Assembly: GCF_010389155.1 (NCBI RefSeq)
Contig: NC_057767.1
Span: 8,663,765-8,727,764 of the forward strand
Length of the DNA: 64,000 bases
Reading direction: 5' to 3'
Source: Erigeron canadensis
Taxonomy: Eukaryota > Streptophyta > Magnoliopsida > Asterales > Asteraceae
A program made the translations under genes and the position numbers. The notes under the pieces are model-generated. The model saw nothing but the letters and a program-made list of their open reading frames with translations, searched no databases and was not told where the DNA came from. Shown piece after piece: positions 21,873 to 32,399 of this stretch (position 1 is the stretch's first letter; each line of letters starts with the position of its first letter).

Positions 21873-24032
21873 TGTAACACCCCAAAGATTTTAAAGGTAA
21901 AAGAAATTAACCCCTTCTTATAGTTTTGACATTAAAGTAATTTCCTAGTATTTTATTTTTGAATATGGGGTTAATTTAGTTGGAACTTTAGCGGATAGCG
22001 GGAAAATTACCCTCAAAATTTGGAATGGGTCGTGGCACCTTCTGGATGTGCCAGACATCCCTTTTGTTGTTAGAAACCTCCTTCCACTCACTCTTTTCCA
22101 TTCTCTTCTAATTTCTTCATGCAAGACTAATCTTGTTTCTTCAAAATCAAAGTAATCCTCTTTAATTCAAGAATAGAAATCACAATAACAATCATCACCA
22201 ACTTTAGTCTTCATTCAAGAATTTAAAAGCTAGGGTTTGGTGATTTTGGTGGGGGTGGCCGAAAATTGAGAAGAAAAAAAAAGGAAGGATTTGTGAATTT
22301 AAAATCTCAAGTAATTGTCTTCCATTGTGAGGTAATGAATTTCCCCAATCTAGCTTTGTCAATTCTCTTGAAAATTAGGGTTCATGAGTGAACCAATTTG
22401 GGGGTTTTACTAGAAAAATGATTTATGGTTAATTTTTCCCCAATTCCTTAGTTAACCTAGTTGTCATTGAGTTATATGATATGTTTGATTATGAAAATAA
22501 TGAGTGCATGTGATAAATTTGAGTTCTTGAGAAAAGATGAGTTTTGACTAGTTGTGGAATTATTGATGAAAATGGTAGATTGAGCTACCTAGTGTGTTTG
22601 TTAAAGAAAATGAAACTCAATGACAAATGGGTTGGGTTTTGGGTCTAGGAAGGCTAGTGATTGAGTATGACTAGGTTGAGCTAGTCATAGTTGTGAATGT
22701 AAGCTTATGCATTTTTACAATATGATCATAGGTTGAAGATTGCTTGTGCTTGTTCATTTAGCGTTATTATCTTTGTTGCGGAGGAGGTGAGTATTCTTGC
22801 ATACCTATATGTATACGTTGGGCCAATTACCATGAGATGTGAATGTTCCAAGCATGGTAATTGGTTCGGCGTTAAGCCCATGTGGGGCATTGTTTATGAG
22901 GCCTAAGAACCTCCGGGGCCTAAGAATCCCGATAGTTGATGTGATATGAGGCCTAAGAACCTGCGGGGCCTAAGAATCCCGATAGATATGATTTGTTATG
23001 ATTGTTTAGCTTATATGGATCCATATATGTATTGTTTGTGTGCAAGGTGAATATGTAAATGTGACATGACGATGCCATAGGTTACATGTGAAAGTCCTTG
23101 TACTATGCCCTCATTCGTATTCGTAAATGTATGCAAGTATATTCACTAAGCCTTTGCTTATATTTTAGATGTTTACCCTCTTATATAGGTTGTTCCGGAG
23201 GAATGAACTAGTGAGTGTTGTTTGAAGATAGTTGATTTAGAGTTTGAAGCGATTTTTGGACGTCTTGAAGGTAATTAGGTCATTCCCGGGCGAATGACGA
23301 TCTTTTGGTATAGAAGCTTAGTTGTCCCTCATTTCTTGGCTCATGGTACATTTTAGTCTGGGGTCATGCTTTTGGGTAAATTTCTGTAAATGTTCCAGTT
23401 GTAAAGTTTTTGGATAGTTGTGAATTCATAATTTCGGTCAAAAAGGTGTCAAAGTGGGTAAATGACCCGTTTGATGGAAATCTTGATTTGTGTACTCGTT
23501 GATGTTGTAAATGTGTTTGAAATGTATCTTTATAGTTGTTGGAATATTTGAAATTTAGTTTGTGGAAGTTGGGCAAATGAATATTATAGTTTGGAGTTGT
23601 TTTGTATGTCAAATGGTTGGTTTTTGCATCAGGTGCAGGTCAGAAAGTTCCCACTGAGTCGCAGTGGGAGGTGTCCTAACCCCACTGAGTCGTAGTGGGA
23701 GGTTTTTCACTTGCAGGTCAGAAAGTTCCCAGTGAGTTGCAGTGGGAGGTGTCCTAACCCCACTGAGTCGCAGTGGGAGGTTTTTCACTTGCAGGTCAGA
23801 AAGTTCCCACTGAGTCGCAGTGGGAGGTGTCCTAACCCCACTGAGTCGCAGTGGGAGGTTTTTCACTTGCAGATCAGAGATTTCCCACTGAGTCGTAGTG
23901 GGAGGTGTCCTAACCCCACTAAGACGCAGTGGGAGGTTTTTCACTTGCAGATCAGAGATTTCCCACTGAGTCGTAGTGGGGGTAAAAAAAAAAAATCCTT
24001 GTACTTTCGGTTTATCGAGTCGGGTTCTTTCA
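21873..24032 (+). mobile_element. 2.16-kb gypsy-type solo LTR
   Basis: Starts TGTAACACCCCAAAG, a start common in plant chromovirus-type gypsy LTRs, and ends GGGTTCTTTCA. A perfect 5-bp duplication TGTCA lies at 21868-21872 and 24033-24037. Inside are two copies of a GAGGCCTAAGAACCT...CCCGATAG repeat (22898 and 22948) and, near the 3' end, the 78-bp hairpin array. No coding frame is credible. It was inserted into the TAT-like LTR. Confidence 0.7.
23636..23985. repeat. 78-bp minisatellite with two hairpins per unit
   Basis: Units start at 23636, 23714, 23792, 23870 and 23948 (the last partial), an exact 78-bp period with few substitutions. Each unit has two dyads, TCCCACTG-AGTCG-CAGTGGGA and CCCACTGAGTCGCAGTGGG, about 38 bases apart. 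As 78 is divisible by three, the array is open on both strands (111 residues minus, the start of a 200-residue frame plus); these frames are repeat by-products. Confidence 0.9.
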
Positions 24033-24175
24033 TGTCATTTACCCTCTCTCACATCTTCCGGGAACTTGGAAAATCGTATCATTCATTAAGTATCAATAGT
24101 TCCGGAATAATAACTCATTTAAGCATAGAAATGAAGCCTTTCTTTATGGGTTTATCACAAAATGGACGCTCATCA

Positions 24176-26030
24176 TATACCCCCACAATTAAGCTTTTGC
24201 TTGCCCTCAAGCAAAATTGTCCCAGAAAAATAAACCAATTGATGAGTGGACATTTTAAGTGTAAAAGTAATCTACTATATCAAATTCGTTCAAAGGATAG
24301 TCATGCAAAATGATTTGAGAAAGCTTTAGACAAAATCAGTAAGTTATAGCTAGAGGCTAGATAATTAGTCAATCAAAACTAAAAGCTAACTTTTTATTTG
24401 TGCTAATACCTCTAAAACAATTCTATACTTCCACATGTCTCACAGCTCAATCTTACTACCATTTGCAGACTAGTTAAGCACTTAATCCAAGTTTATTTAG
24501 CAATCAGAACTACTAGCTACTAGCAAGGCATTTATATTTCAAAAGTGTGTGTACTCGTGAGTCACTACTTAGATATACTCCTACACTACAGTCACGTTTG
24601 CTAGCTAGATACAAAAGCAGTCATACAATATTATCATCTTTAATAGTTGAGACAGCGGTGACAGGTCGGTGATTCCTCACGCGCAGAGCGACATAACTCA
24701 ACTAAAAGTTCTACATCAAGACAGCGGTGACAGGTCAGTGGTTCCCCACGCGCAGAACGACATAACTTGATGCATTTTTATGGATTTTACTCGTTAATAG
24801 TTCTTTGAACTTTTATTTAATCTACTGATTGCCTTTTCTTTTAGATTTACTACATTATTCATGCAATAGACATTATCAGAGATCCCAGATGACTCATAAT
24901 CCTACTCCGCATGCAACTAGTTCACCTTAAATAGTGTAAGATTTAAGGTAAACCATACATCTAAATGAGTTCCTACACAAGCACGTAAATTAAGTCCAAT
25001 TAATACACCTATGCTAATGACTAGAAGGCTCTAAATTGCTAGGTATATTAAAGTCCGGTTAAATGTGCTATGGCAAACATAATCACATACAGTTTCAGTC
25101 TAAGCTCTAATCCAGTTGGAAGCATGAACAGCCACAAATCTGTAGTTAAGCTACCAATTCTAACTAACCGTTCATCTTACCAAGCTAATGTTGCTTAATT
25201 ATCGTCATCTTTTGTCTACTTACAAAGCTTATATTCTCAAAATAGTTTTCAGACACTTAAAACTTGAAATTTGCATGAAATAAGTAGTAGAAAACTTGTT
25301 TAAAATCAAAGGGTAATAGGAAAAACACGTAAAATTAAAAAGTAAAAGGATTAACGAAACTTCCCGAGTCTAAAATTGCATGATAATTGGTTGAAGATGG
25401 CATTTTTGCGGAGCGAGTTGAACATGATGAGCTTTTTGATAACTTCAATCGTCTCCTTTGATGGCGATCCATGGTTGCTTCTCCATCTTCTTTTCCTTTT
25501 TGGTATTTTCTGATTTTTTAATTATTTTTTTTGGATTTTTGGGTTTTTCTGATTTTTTTGTATTTTTGGTGATCTGGTGCGCAAAACGAAGTTGCAAACG
25601 ACGCTGATTGGCGAAAAGTGGTACTGGTGGTGGTGCCAGCGGCGCTGGTGGGTATTCTGAGCAGGTAGCGGCGCTCGTGAAATGGGTAGCGGCGCTAGGT
25701 CTGCACAGGTGCAGGTCCAGCGGCGCTGGTGGTGTGGCCAGCGGCGCTGGGCTGCCCTGATGCAGCCCCAGCGGCGCTGGTGGTTTAACTAGCGGCGCTC
25801 GTGGCTCCTATACTTGTCTTGAAATCTGATTTCTTCAGCGATTTGATGCTCGAACTTCCCCACACTTAGCTTTTGGCCAAGTGCATGTTTCCTTCAGACT
25901 ACTAAGGAAAATACTTCTGCACACTTCAATCAATTTATCAAAAATGAAAAATACGAGTTAAAACAAAATGAAAAATAAAAACATAAAACACGATTGCAAT
26001 AAATTACTTGTTCCTTCGATCCTTGAAAGC
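24176..26030 (-). mobile_element. TAT-like element 3' region, non-coding
   Basis: Upstream (minus strand) of the LTR start. It holds GCTAAGTGTGGGGAAGTTCG (about 25855-25875) and TTGCTTGAGGGCAAGCAAAAG (about 24190-24212), both typical of the long 3' untranslated region of TAT/Athila elements. There are also two near-identical ACAGCGGTGACAGGTC segments (24652 and 24720) and a second palindrome cluster. No pol frame is seen, so the element is truncated at about 26030. Confidence 0.5.
25628..25806. repeat. Second CCAGCGGCGCTGG palindrome cluster
   Basis: About seven copies of the same 13-base dyad as at 21590-21785, including four perfect CCAGCGGCGCTGG copies (about 25638, 25709, 25728 and 25759), with variant TAGCGGCGCTCG forms. 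It lies on the other side of the solo LTR within the same TAT-like element. Confidence 0.75.
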
Positions 26031-26044
26031 TCGCATCAGTGATA

Positions 26045-27210
26045 CTCTCAACATTACATGATTTACATCAAAGGCTATGCGAAAATAAGAACGATGGCCC
26101 ATTAAAGGAAGTGGTCCATTTTGTCTTTTACTTGTATATCTAGAAGCAATAACAATTAACAAGGTCCATAAAAATCTTTGTATGTAGGCTTGGGCTAAAA
26201 TAGCTGGTGTCTTGTGGACTAAAAGGTATAACAATAATTATTTTCCGATTAGATTTTGAGGTCGCTTAATATAATTGTTGCGGACTTCGTGTGAGTATAA
26301 CATTTAACGTTTAGAACGAAAATTAGTTAATGTGCTTGTCTACAAATGAATCATTTTACTCGAATATTACTTATTTTGTGGACTTAGTATATGTAAATTA
26401 TAAATAAGAAGGAGAATCATGGATTATGGTTTTTTTTGTTGTTGCAATTAGTATATTTTTGTTAGTACGAAAATCGTGCATGTAGTACTTCAAAAATCAT
26501 AGTTTCCGTCCCTCTAGCGAAGTCACTACCTAAATCGTCCATGTGGTCATTTTTCAATCCCTGCCATTATAGCCTATTCACTAAGAGTTCGTAACATAAT
26601 TTTTTATACACATACGACAATGCTCAATTTATACAACAGACTGTCCAAGTTATTAATATAATAATGTGGTGTGGTAGATGTATAAAAAAGAGTAATACGC
26701 ATATCACTAGTTCACTACCCATTCGTTAATGGCCTTGGCGTGACTTGCACATGAACACATTTATGTCATTTTACCTTTTTTTTTACAAAAAATCATTCTA
26801 TCTTCTTTACCCGGAATATATTCATATTCATACATATAGTTATTCCATACAAAAATCATATCATCTTAACATCTACAACAAATAGCATATGATACACACA
26901 TTCCAAGAAGCTTTTAAGTCAAAGATTGGTTTAATTGGACGGAAAGAAGTAAAGAACATTTTGTTTTGGGGTAGGGCAAGTCGGTATTTGGGACACTTGT
27001 GCCCTTAAAATAATTAAGGTGGGGAACATAAGGCAGCAGGTCTTAGTGTCAAAAAGTCCAAGATATACAAAATTAAAATCCAGGTGAGATTCTTACAGCC
27101 TGTAAATTGGCCCATCTTTCATCAGTTGAACAATGAACTATTAAAGACAAAACTGAAAGCTAGTTGAGTTTATGAGTAAAAATTATTATATTAGTTAACT
27201 ACATGACAAA
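26045..27210 (+). repeat. Direct segmental duplication, arm B (empty sites)
   Basis: Collinear with arm A at 7667-11140. At 27063-27076 it reads ATACAAAATTAAAATCC uninterrupted, where arm A has MITE 1, MITE 2 and the solo LTR. It therefore records the state before those insertions. No gene inside. Confidence 0.8.
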
Positions 27211-27214
27211 TGCC

Positions 27215-29550
27215 ATATAGTCAGTTAAATTTAACAGGTTACTAATTTCCGAATTACAAAGACATGTTTTGAAAAGTATAAGCAAGTTATATACGCTTTC
27301 ATACACTTTAAGAACAAATTGTGATACATATTTCATCCACATATACCCAATTGTGAGCAAAAACAAAAATTGTTATGAATTTTACTTATTTGTGAAATTT
27401 TATTTTTAGTGACTTTGTTATGATTTTTAAAAGCACCTTTTATGTAATTTTAATTGTAATTTGTATTTCAAGGTTCGGTCCTAACCAACTATTTTGAATA
27501 TCATCAAAAACAGCTGAGACATTCGATTTATTTGAGGAAGTTATCAAACTAAAAACAGCTGTAAAGGGGGCACAAATAGTCCACAAACATATTAAAGTCA
27601 TGCCTACTTCACTGCTTTTTAAGCCTCTAGTTTATAAAAACAACATTACATGTTTTATATTTTATGCGGTTATACCGTGCAAATTTAGTTCAAAATTATA
27701 ATATAATAAGTGTCTAATATAGTGGTTATGAAAAAAATAAATAAATAAATAAAAAAGCAAATATGGTTGTTATGCTTTAAGTGCATTACACTAAAATTAC
27801 ACAATTAATTATACAAACCAATAATATTGATTATACAAGGTAGTAAAATTACACAATAACACAATTAATTATACAAACCAATAAACAAATGAAAACATAT
27901 GAATTATTACACGATTAATTATACAAACCAATAAATAAATGAAAAGATAATTAACTTTATCATTTACGTGAACACTAATTAAAAGAAACATTAAAATTCC
28001 AAATCTAAAAGACAAAAACCAACTAAACAACTTATATAGATTTAAAAGCTTCAACTGTTCATTGAACGAAAAAGTCCTTATTACATTTTGTTTAAGCATA
28101 CCCGGCATGTTATTTGTACCATTGTGTTCACGTATACCAAGTTACCAACCATCTTCAGAATGTCATATATAAATCTAAGGAAATCAAATATTATATTTGA
28201 ATATCTAACCAACAATAATAGAAACAAACAACTGACGTGGAAAGGAAAGAGCCACGAAATGCGAGAGAATAGAATACAAAGTAGGCATTTTTTTATAACA
28301 CCTAAACTAAACAAAACAAAAATCTTCCGACCAACGGACCACATATATAATTCGTGTGTTGTAAAACATAAACTATATGCATTAGCCAACATACTATACA
28401 CTCTTCTATCATTTAACAAGTGCTTTAATATAAATGTGAAATTGTGGATAAAATGTATTTATTCATACGAGTAATATGTCCACACAATCGACAACGATCT
28501 TGGTAGAAACATATGGGATGGTGGCGGCGGCGGCGATAGGTGATGACGGTTGTTTGAGGTGACAATGATAGTGAATATAAAAATAATTAATATTAAAGAA
28601 GGTAGTATACTTACTTTAAGTATTAAGATATTTATGTTGTAAATTATTTCAATAAGGTATTATAGGTATATTAGTTGATGAAGTTTAAATTAATAAATAA
28701 ACGAGAATGATATTTTAGATAGTTTAATTTTTATTTGAAATTTTTTTGAAATGGTTCCTTTTTATAAAGTATTATAAATTGTGGATAGTTTTAGATAGCT
28801 TAGAAATATTTGAATCATGACCATGTTTTAAAATTATAGAGAGAAATTAATTTTAGGGTAATATATGCCATACACATTACAAGATTTTTGGCTTTTTTAT
28901 AAAGTTAGAGCCTGCTCTCCGAAAGTTCATCTCCTATATGACATAACCGGTTGATAATCTTTGTACTATATATCAAACATCTAAATCTAAAAGAAATTGA
29001 GAAATTCTCTAGTAAATATGAAAATTGACTTCCAGAGTTAAAAACAGATCATTTTAATCGTTTGAGGTCGAGTCCTCACTCAATTCGGGAATGAACTGTG
29101 GATTTGGAGGCTACACAGACTCTGAGGCTCTTACCCTTTAGTTTAATAATGTATGCATGTGTTGAAGCTGCTTGAGACTATTTATGGAGTAGAAACGGAC
29201 TTTTGAGGGGGATTTCTTTAAGTTGTCTAACATGACTAGTCATGTTAATCAAATCTTAACCCTTATATTAAAATCAATTGTCAAAATTTAAAGTTTATCT
29301 TTAAATCTTGACTCTTTAATTCAATTCAAGGTCGGGTTAAGATGTTTCCAACTTGATTAAGAAAATCCCTTCCCGATTTTCAACGACAAATTTTGTGTCG
29401 TTGCCCAATGTCACATTGCAATGGACCAAATTATTCTTGTAGTCACATGTAAATGCATGCAATTAGTAATCAAAATGATACAAGTTAATTAATAGCGAAT
29501 AATTACCTTTTATATCATATATTATCTAGATATAATCACAAACTATTTAA
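27215..29550. other. AT-rich intergenic DNA with short repeats
   Basis: Three imperfect copies of ACAATTAATTATACAAACCAATAA occur at about 27797, 27857 and 27912. A GGTGGCGGCGGCGGCG tract lies at about 28512. Overlapping frames at 28081-28419 and 28088-28474 on opposite strands have no domain-like features and were not accepted as genes. A box-B-like GGTCGAGTCC occurs near 29068. Confidence 0.45.
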
Positions 29551-29554
29551 CTAA

Positions 29555-29590
29555 CTAGAGTGAAGACCCGTGCGTTGCACGGCTAGGTAA
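29555..29590 (-). mobile_element. Helitron 3' terminus, minus orientation
   Basis: On the minus strand the hairpin CCGTGCAACGCACGGG is followed by TCTTCACT and CTAG with host T (29558-29554). This is the classic plant Helitron 3' end. A degraded similar sequence (AGTGAAAGGCCCGATGCAC) lies at about 29791. The 5' end was not found. Confidence 0.65.
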
Positions 29591-29599
29591 GTGATTTGG

Positions 29600-31300
29600 A
29601 TTTACGTCTATTTTCGGGTGTCGTGGTATGCTGGCAAGAGAGCACGTTATTGGGCCAATTGGTGATTTCTTCGTTTTTAGATCAGATGTGAGAATAAAGG
29701 TGGGCATTTTTTGTTTCTCTTTTAAGGATTAATAATGAGATCGATAGTATAAAATATAGAAAGAGAACATACATAATTTTTTATTTATTAGTGAAAGGCC
29801 CGATGCACAACCTGGTAGGTTGTTTCGTATATGCGTTTTGTGCGGTTTTTTAGTTATGTATTGAGGTTTTACAATGCAGTTTTAGAGATGCATATTCACA
29901 TCAACCATGGGGTTGGAATGGTCGGTACGCAAAACATGTATGATGAAGTAGTTGATATATAATGGCATGTTTGTAGTTTACATGCACCAATATTGAGACG
30001 TAATCCCTTTTTTTTTTTGAAAAATGTTATAAATATGTAGCCTATGTTTTTAAATATGTCATGGAATAATCACTGTCGGCTCAATAATATAGTCCATAGT
30101 ATTAATTCCAATGGTTTCATAGCTTTGACAAATATTAGATGAAGCTCGTGAGTCCAAACCAAGCGTTGCTTTTTACCTTGGATCTTTTCTTGCTCATCCT
30201 CTTTATCGTTCCCCTCATGATCCACTGGAGCACCATCCAAGCTTCTGCATACCTCTTTTTCTTCATCAGAATTACTCCAACCAGTTCTTTATTGTCCACC
30301 TTATCAACTTGGTTCATCTGTCGCGCATTATCGATCTGTTTCAAGAGCGTAAACGAAGAAACTCCTTGCACGCAACATGTTGCAATAACACCTGAAAAAC
30401 CTCCAAGTAATCACATGCACCAATGGTTACGCACTTAAAAATCATACTGGTTTTGTCTTCTACTAATACAACTTTGCGACATACGCATGATCAATTCTCA
30501 TTAATATCAAAAAAAAAAAAAAATAGAACACATCACGATCAAAAATTGTTTAATGTGACAATTGTGGATATTCTTTGAATAAGGATACATGGACTCACAT
30601 AGAGTTGAAAAAAGCAAACACCGGACCAGTTGAAGCAGTCTCCTCGACACTTGAAGCATCCCATGAGGACAAAGTCTGAAAGAACAAAGGTATATGATGT
30701 AAATCTAGAGGTGACATTTTCAACCCATTTACTTCTAAATGTGTCATTATAAGTTGTATATTATGTCTAACAGGTCAACTAAGAGGAACCGGGTTAAAAT
30801 CTTTTAAAATCTCCAAAAGTCTATTTTTAATGTAGACAATGTGACGAATCAACTTACATTATATATTTGATTATGGTAGTAACTATTGTTTGTAGCAATA
30901 TTTAGCTATCTAAAAAAATAAAATGGAAAAATAAGGTGTGTGTTGGTTAATCCAAACCAACCCAGTTGATTTTGACCAATTCTAAAATGACTTGTTCCTA
31001 CCCATTCCAGTTTTAACCATTATCTAGCCCACCCATCTTGTCACCTCGACAGAAAAACTATTACAGTTAGGGCTAATATTAAACTAAGAAGGGGGTAAGA
31101 GACTAAACCATGATTGGCCGGGCAGCTGCATGCACATGGATCTTGCTATGTTATGAAACTAAGGATACTAAAAATGTAGATTGTAAGGTTGCAAGGTCAA
31201 CCCATTTATTTACAAATGGATGAATTCAGGCTATAATTTATCTCAAAAGTGTTGGAAACAGGTCGCATATCAGCTAAATTAAACTTTTAATACTATATAT
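29600..31300. other. Non-coding, uncertain exon remnants
   Basis: The 78-residue minus frame at 30135-30371 (GVSSFTLLKQIDNARQ...) and a short minus frame at 30590-30670 (SSWDASSVEETASTGPVFAF) are bounded by splice-like sites and could be later exons of the kinesin-like remnant at 32085-32369. I do not recognise either. Confidence 0.3.
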
Positions 31301-31305
31301 ACATG

Positions 31306-31823
31306 CCTACAAAAAAAATCCTTTGTTCACGCTTGGTTATAGAAAATGTAAAAAAATTTATTAATTTAATCGCATCTAAAAATGTGTGGAAAAAAAAGTT
31401 ACATTTAAAAGTGTGAATAAATTTTAAACATCATTATTTTTTCACACTTATAAATGTGTAAACAAAATGTTAACACTTAAAAGTGTGAACAATTGTCAAA
31501 TATTTTCACAGTTAAAAGTGTGAAAGTCAACTTGTAACACATAATTTCTTCATACTCTCCATGTGTGAAGAAATTGGGTGTTGCAAATTAACTTTCACAC
31601 TCTTAAGTGTGAACAATTGGTATATTTTTACACATTTAAAAGTGTGAACTTTTATTTTCCATATATATAAGTGTGTAAATATTGTGATTTTTTAAAATTC
31701 TTCACATTTTTAAATGTAAATTATTTTTAGACACTTTTAAATGTGATTAAATTAACCTATTTTTTCACACTTTTTAAATATATGAAAAAACAAATGTGAG
31801 CAAATGACATATTTGTTGTAGTG
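31306..31823. mobile_element. Mini-CACTA element with palindromic repeats
   Basis: The right end read inward is CACTACAACAAATATGTCAT, a standard CACTA terminus; the left end CCTACAAAAAAAATCC is a degraded version. A 3-bp duplication ATG flanks it (31303-31305 and 31824-31826), the correct size for CACTA. The 518-bp body is packed with dyads of the type TTCACACTTAAAAGTGTGAA in both directions, resembling the subterminal transposase-binding repeats of CACTA elements. No transposase is encoded. Confidence 0.75.
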
Positions 31824-32084
31824 ATGTCAAATATATACATTCATACATCCATACATCCATATATCTAATAGAATGCCATTTTCAGCTTGACTTATTATAT
31901 ATTGATATGATTTTACCTTTGTTTTCAGCGTTAAACCTGAGAACTAATACCTACACCATTTTATATAGAAGATATGCATTAAGAAAATAAACAAATTAAA
32001 AGCATGCTAAAGATTTTTTATAGCAAGAACACTTTCCCACCGGCCACAACAGATCCTTTAAAAAATTAACAGTATTTAACAAAC

Positions 32085-32369
32085 CTGCGATAGGCGAGTA
32101 AGTTTACTGTCTCGTTGTGGGATATGCAGTCCCTCTTTTTATTTTTATCATCCCTGAGTGCACTGATGAAATTCCCGAGTGCAGGAGACCCATATTGATT
32201 TGAATACATGTTTCCAACCGAAGATGAAACCAAGAGAGAGAAGTGCCATAGTTATCAATGAAAGGTGTAAGGTGATTATTCAAAACTGAATGGTACATTG
32301 TTCACATTTGCACTTACCTTCTTTCAAGCGAACCTCTTCGAACCTGCTCTCTCGGATCCAGCAAGGTCT
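32085..32369 (-). pseudogene. Kinesin motor-domain remnant (kinesin-4-like)
   Basis: The minus strand encodes, in order, VDLAGSERAGS (switch II region, about 32369-32336), INMGLL and ISALRDDKNKK in the next frames (about 32210-32130), and RDSKLTRLSQ (32116-32085) ending at a GT donor. The order matches a kinesin motor: DLAGSER, then HINxGLLALGNVISAL, then RDSKLTRLLQD. The frame shifts between INMGLL and ISAL and again before RDSKL, and the residues after AGS are disrupted, so this is a broken copy. The spacing and the DDKNKK insert suggest kinesin-4. The P-loop exon was not found. Confidence 0.65.
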
Positions 32370-32399
32370 ACAAAATGTAATTATACACAACAATATTAC

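Larger units (their letters stand above)
20470..24175 (-). mobile_element. TAT-like gypsy LTR, interrupted
   Basis: On the minus strand a GCTTAATTGTGGGGG polypurine-like tract is followed by TGATGAGCGTCCATTTTG, a typical start for TAT/Athila-group LTRs, at 24175. The sequence then continues, with a solo LTR inserted (21873-24032), into the palindrome-rich zone (21590-21780), a TATA-like TATTTAAG and the leader with AAAACCCTAAGAGAGAGCC. The end of the LTR was not fixed; about 20470 is a guess. No gag or pol domains are in the window. The 125-residue frame at 21508-21885 is translated repeat. Confidence 0.55.

Noticed and set aside
23636..23985. CRISPR-like array
   Set aside because: Units are contiguous 78-bp tandem repeats with no unique spacers, in a plant LTR.
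23609..24313. Two opposite-strand repeat proteins (111 and 200 residues)
   Set aside because: Frames arise because the 78-bp unit is divisible by three and has no stops; no start context or homologous domain.
28081..28474. Overlapping 112- and 128-residue frames on opposite strands
   Set aside because: No recognisable motifs, AT-rich composition and no splice or promoter support.
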